In this document: positions 63,350-64,000 of the stretch, in pieces
Position numbering within the stretch: position 1 is the first letter of the stretch
How the letters are laid out: each line of letters starts with the position of its first letter
NCBI GenBank assembly: GCA_023213315.1
Contig: JAKCPI010015732.1
Coordinates: 62,001-126,000 of the forward strand
Source of the DNA: Euborellia annulipes
Lineage: Eukaryota; Arthropoda; Insecta; Dermaptera; Anisolabididae
Reading direction: 5' to 3'
Length of the DNA stretch: 64,000 bases
Translations under genes and position numbers: made by a program
Notes under the pieces: generated by a model
The model's database searches: none
What the model saw: only the letters and a program-made list of their open reading frames with translations
Told to the model about the DNA's origin: nothing

Positions 63350-64000
63350 GGTCACTGGTATAGCGGGATAGTGTGTCGGCTTCTACGAAGAATATCCGTG
63401 TTTACATCCTGGGCATACGGGATTTTTTTTCGTATCAAATAGAAATGAAATCACTGAGAGGAAATCTTCTTTACGTCCCTTGTCTCAGCAAGTCCCTCTC
63501 CTCGTAAAGTTGCCTGGGGGCTATTGTGGTGAGATCCAATATTCCAATCAAGTGCTTGCTTGACGTTGACGATTTTTTTTACATTAAATCATATCGCTCA
63601 TTTGCTGCCAGAGTGTCATAACTCAAAATTTATATTTTTTCAGGAGTGATAAAAAAAAAAAAAATTTAAAATTTTTAAAATTTTTAAAATCCAGCAGACA
63701 CTAAATTGGAATATTGGATCTCACCACAATAGCTCACAGGCAACTCTACGGGGAGAGGGAGTTGCTGTGACATTCCGTCCTGTAGAAGGGACGTAAAGAA
63801 GATTCCCTCTCAGTGATGCATTCTTCGAAAGGAGTCGGTGCTGAGGGAGTGTCCCCTCTAACTAGAACATCCTCCCTAGGTTGGATAAAAGGAACCAGGT
63901 GGAGCCAGAAATAGGATTAGCTCGTTAGATAGAAATGAACGCAGGAGGAAGAGTTTGGAAATAATGTAACTTCATTGCGTGCCGGTCTGATATGAGGTGT
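63350..64000. mobile_element. Three-part SINE-A cluster at the window edge
   Basis: Plus-oriented head (63350-63440; ggtcactggtatagcgggat, ggcttctacgaagaatatcc), minus piece (63450-63598; cactgagaggaaatcttctt to cttgcttgacg), then plus piece (63690 to the edge; ccagcagacactaaattgga ... gcgtgccggtctgatatgag). Same order as 15630-16590. Confidence 0.8.

Overview
This 64-kb window reads as nuclear DNA of an animal with an AT-rich, transposon-packed genome. Coding remnants are all from eukaryotic mobile elements (Ty3/Gypsy, non-LTR retrotransposons, PIF/Harbinger). There are also tRNA- and 5S-derived SINEs, hAT-like MITEs, many homopolymer and dinucleotide runs, and no prokaryotic gene structure. 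An arthropod (perhaps a crustacean) is a guess only. I found no convincing host protein-coding exon and no canonical host tRNA or rRNA gene.

Family names used here are my own. SINE-A: about 500-680 bp, tRNA-like head, long body, (AAT)n-type tail; about 30 copies, the dominant repeat. SINE-B: about 270-285 bp, tRNA-like head, A-tail. SINE-C: tRNA-like head, A-rich tail. SINE-5S: 5S-rRNA-like head. SINE-G and SINE-J: tRNA-like, decayed. SINE-K: tRNA-like, one clean copy. Element N: about 215-227 bp, GC-rich, flanked by 9-11 bp target duplications but with no A-tail. MITE-D: about 0.7 kb, ends in a large hairpin. MITE-H: about 240 bp with near-perfect inverted ends. Family I: inverted ends containing ccggttgcttca. 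Many copies are nested, and direct repeats (target-site duplications, TSDs) fix their boundaries.

Layout. 1-912 is a fold-back element with tRNA-like sequences in both arms. 0.9-5.1 kb holds a LINE remnant and head-to-head SINE-A pairs broken by later insertions. 5.1-11.4 kb has MITE-H, MITE-D, three palindromic elements and a 995-bp Harbinger derivative that keeps the N-terminus of its transposase. 12-13.9 kb has a SINE-B split by a LINE remnant, then a hAT-type MITE carrying a minisatellite. 14-33 kb is a mosaic of SINE-A, SINE-B and MITE-D. 33.1-40.1 kb is the most informative block: a 5'-truncated Gypsy element with a nearly complete pol sits exactly between two 1.48-kb direct copies of the flanking DNA. 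40-64 kb is again a SINE/MITE mosaic with a deleted second Gypsy element (54.9-56.3 kb), two further LINE remnants and a clean SINE-K.

Nothing here forms a host pathway. The functional logic is parasitic: autonomous elements (now broken) supplied reverse transcriptase, integrase or transposase, and short non-autonomous elements used them. The most notable structural signals are a short 3' hairpin shared by SINEs with three unrelated heads, recurrent inverted SINE-A dimers with the same junction, and the 1.48-kb duplication around the Gypsy element. All comparisons were made by eye, so boundaries without a TSD are approximate (tens of bases).
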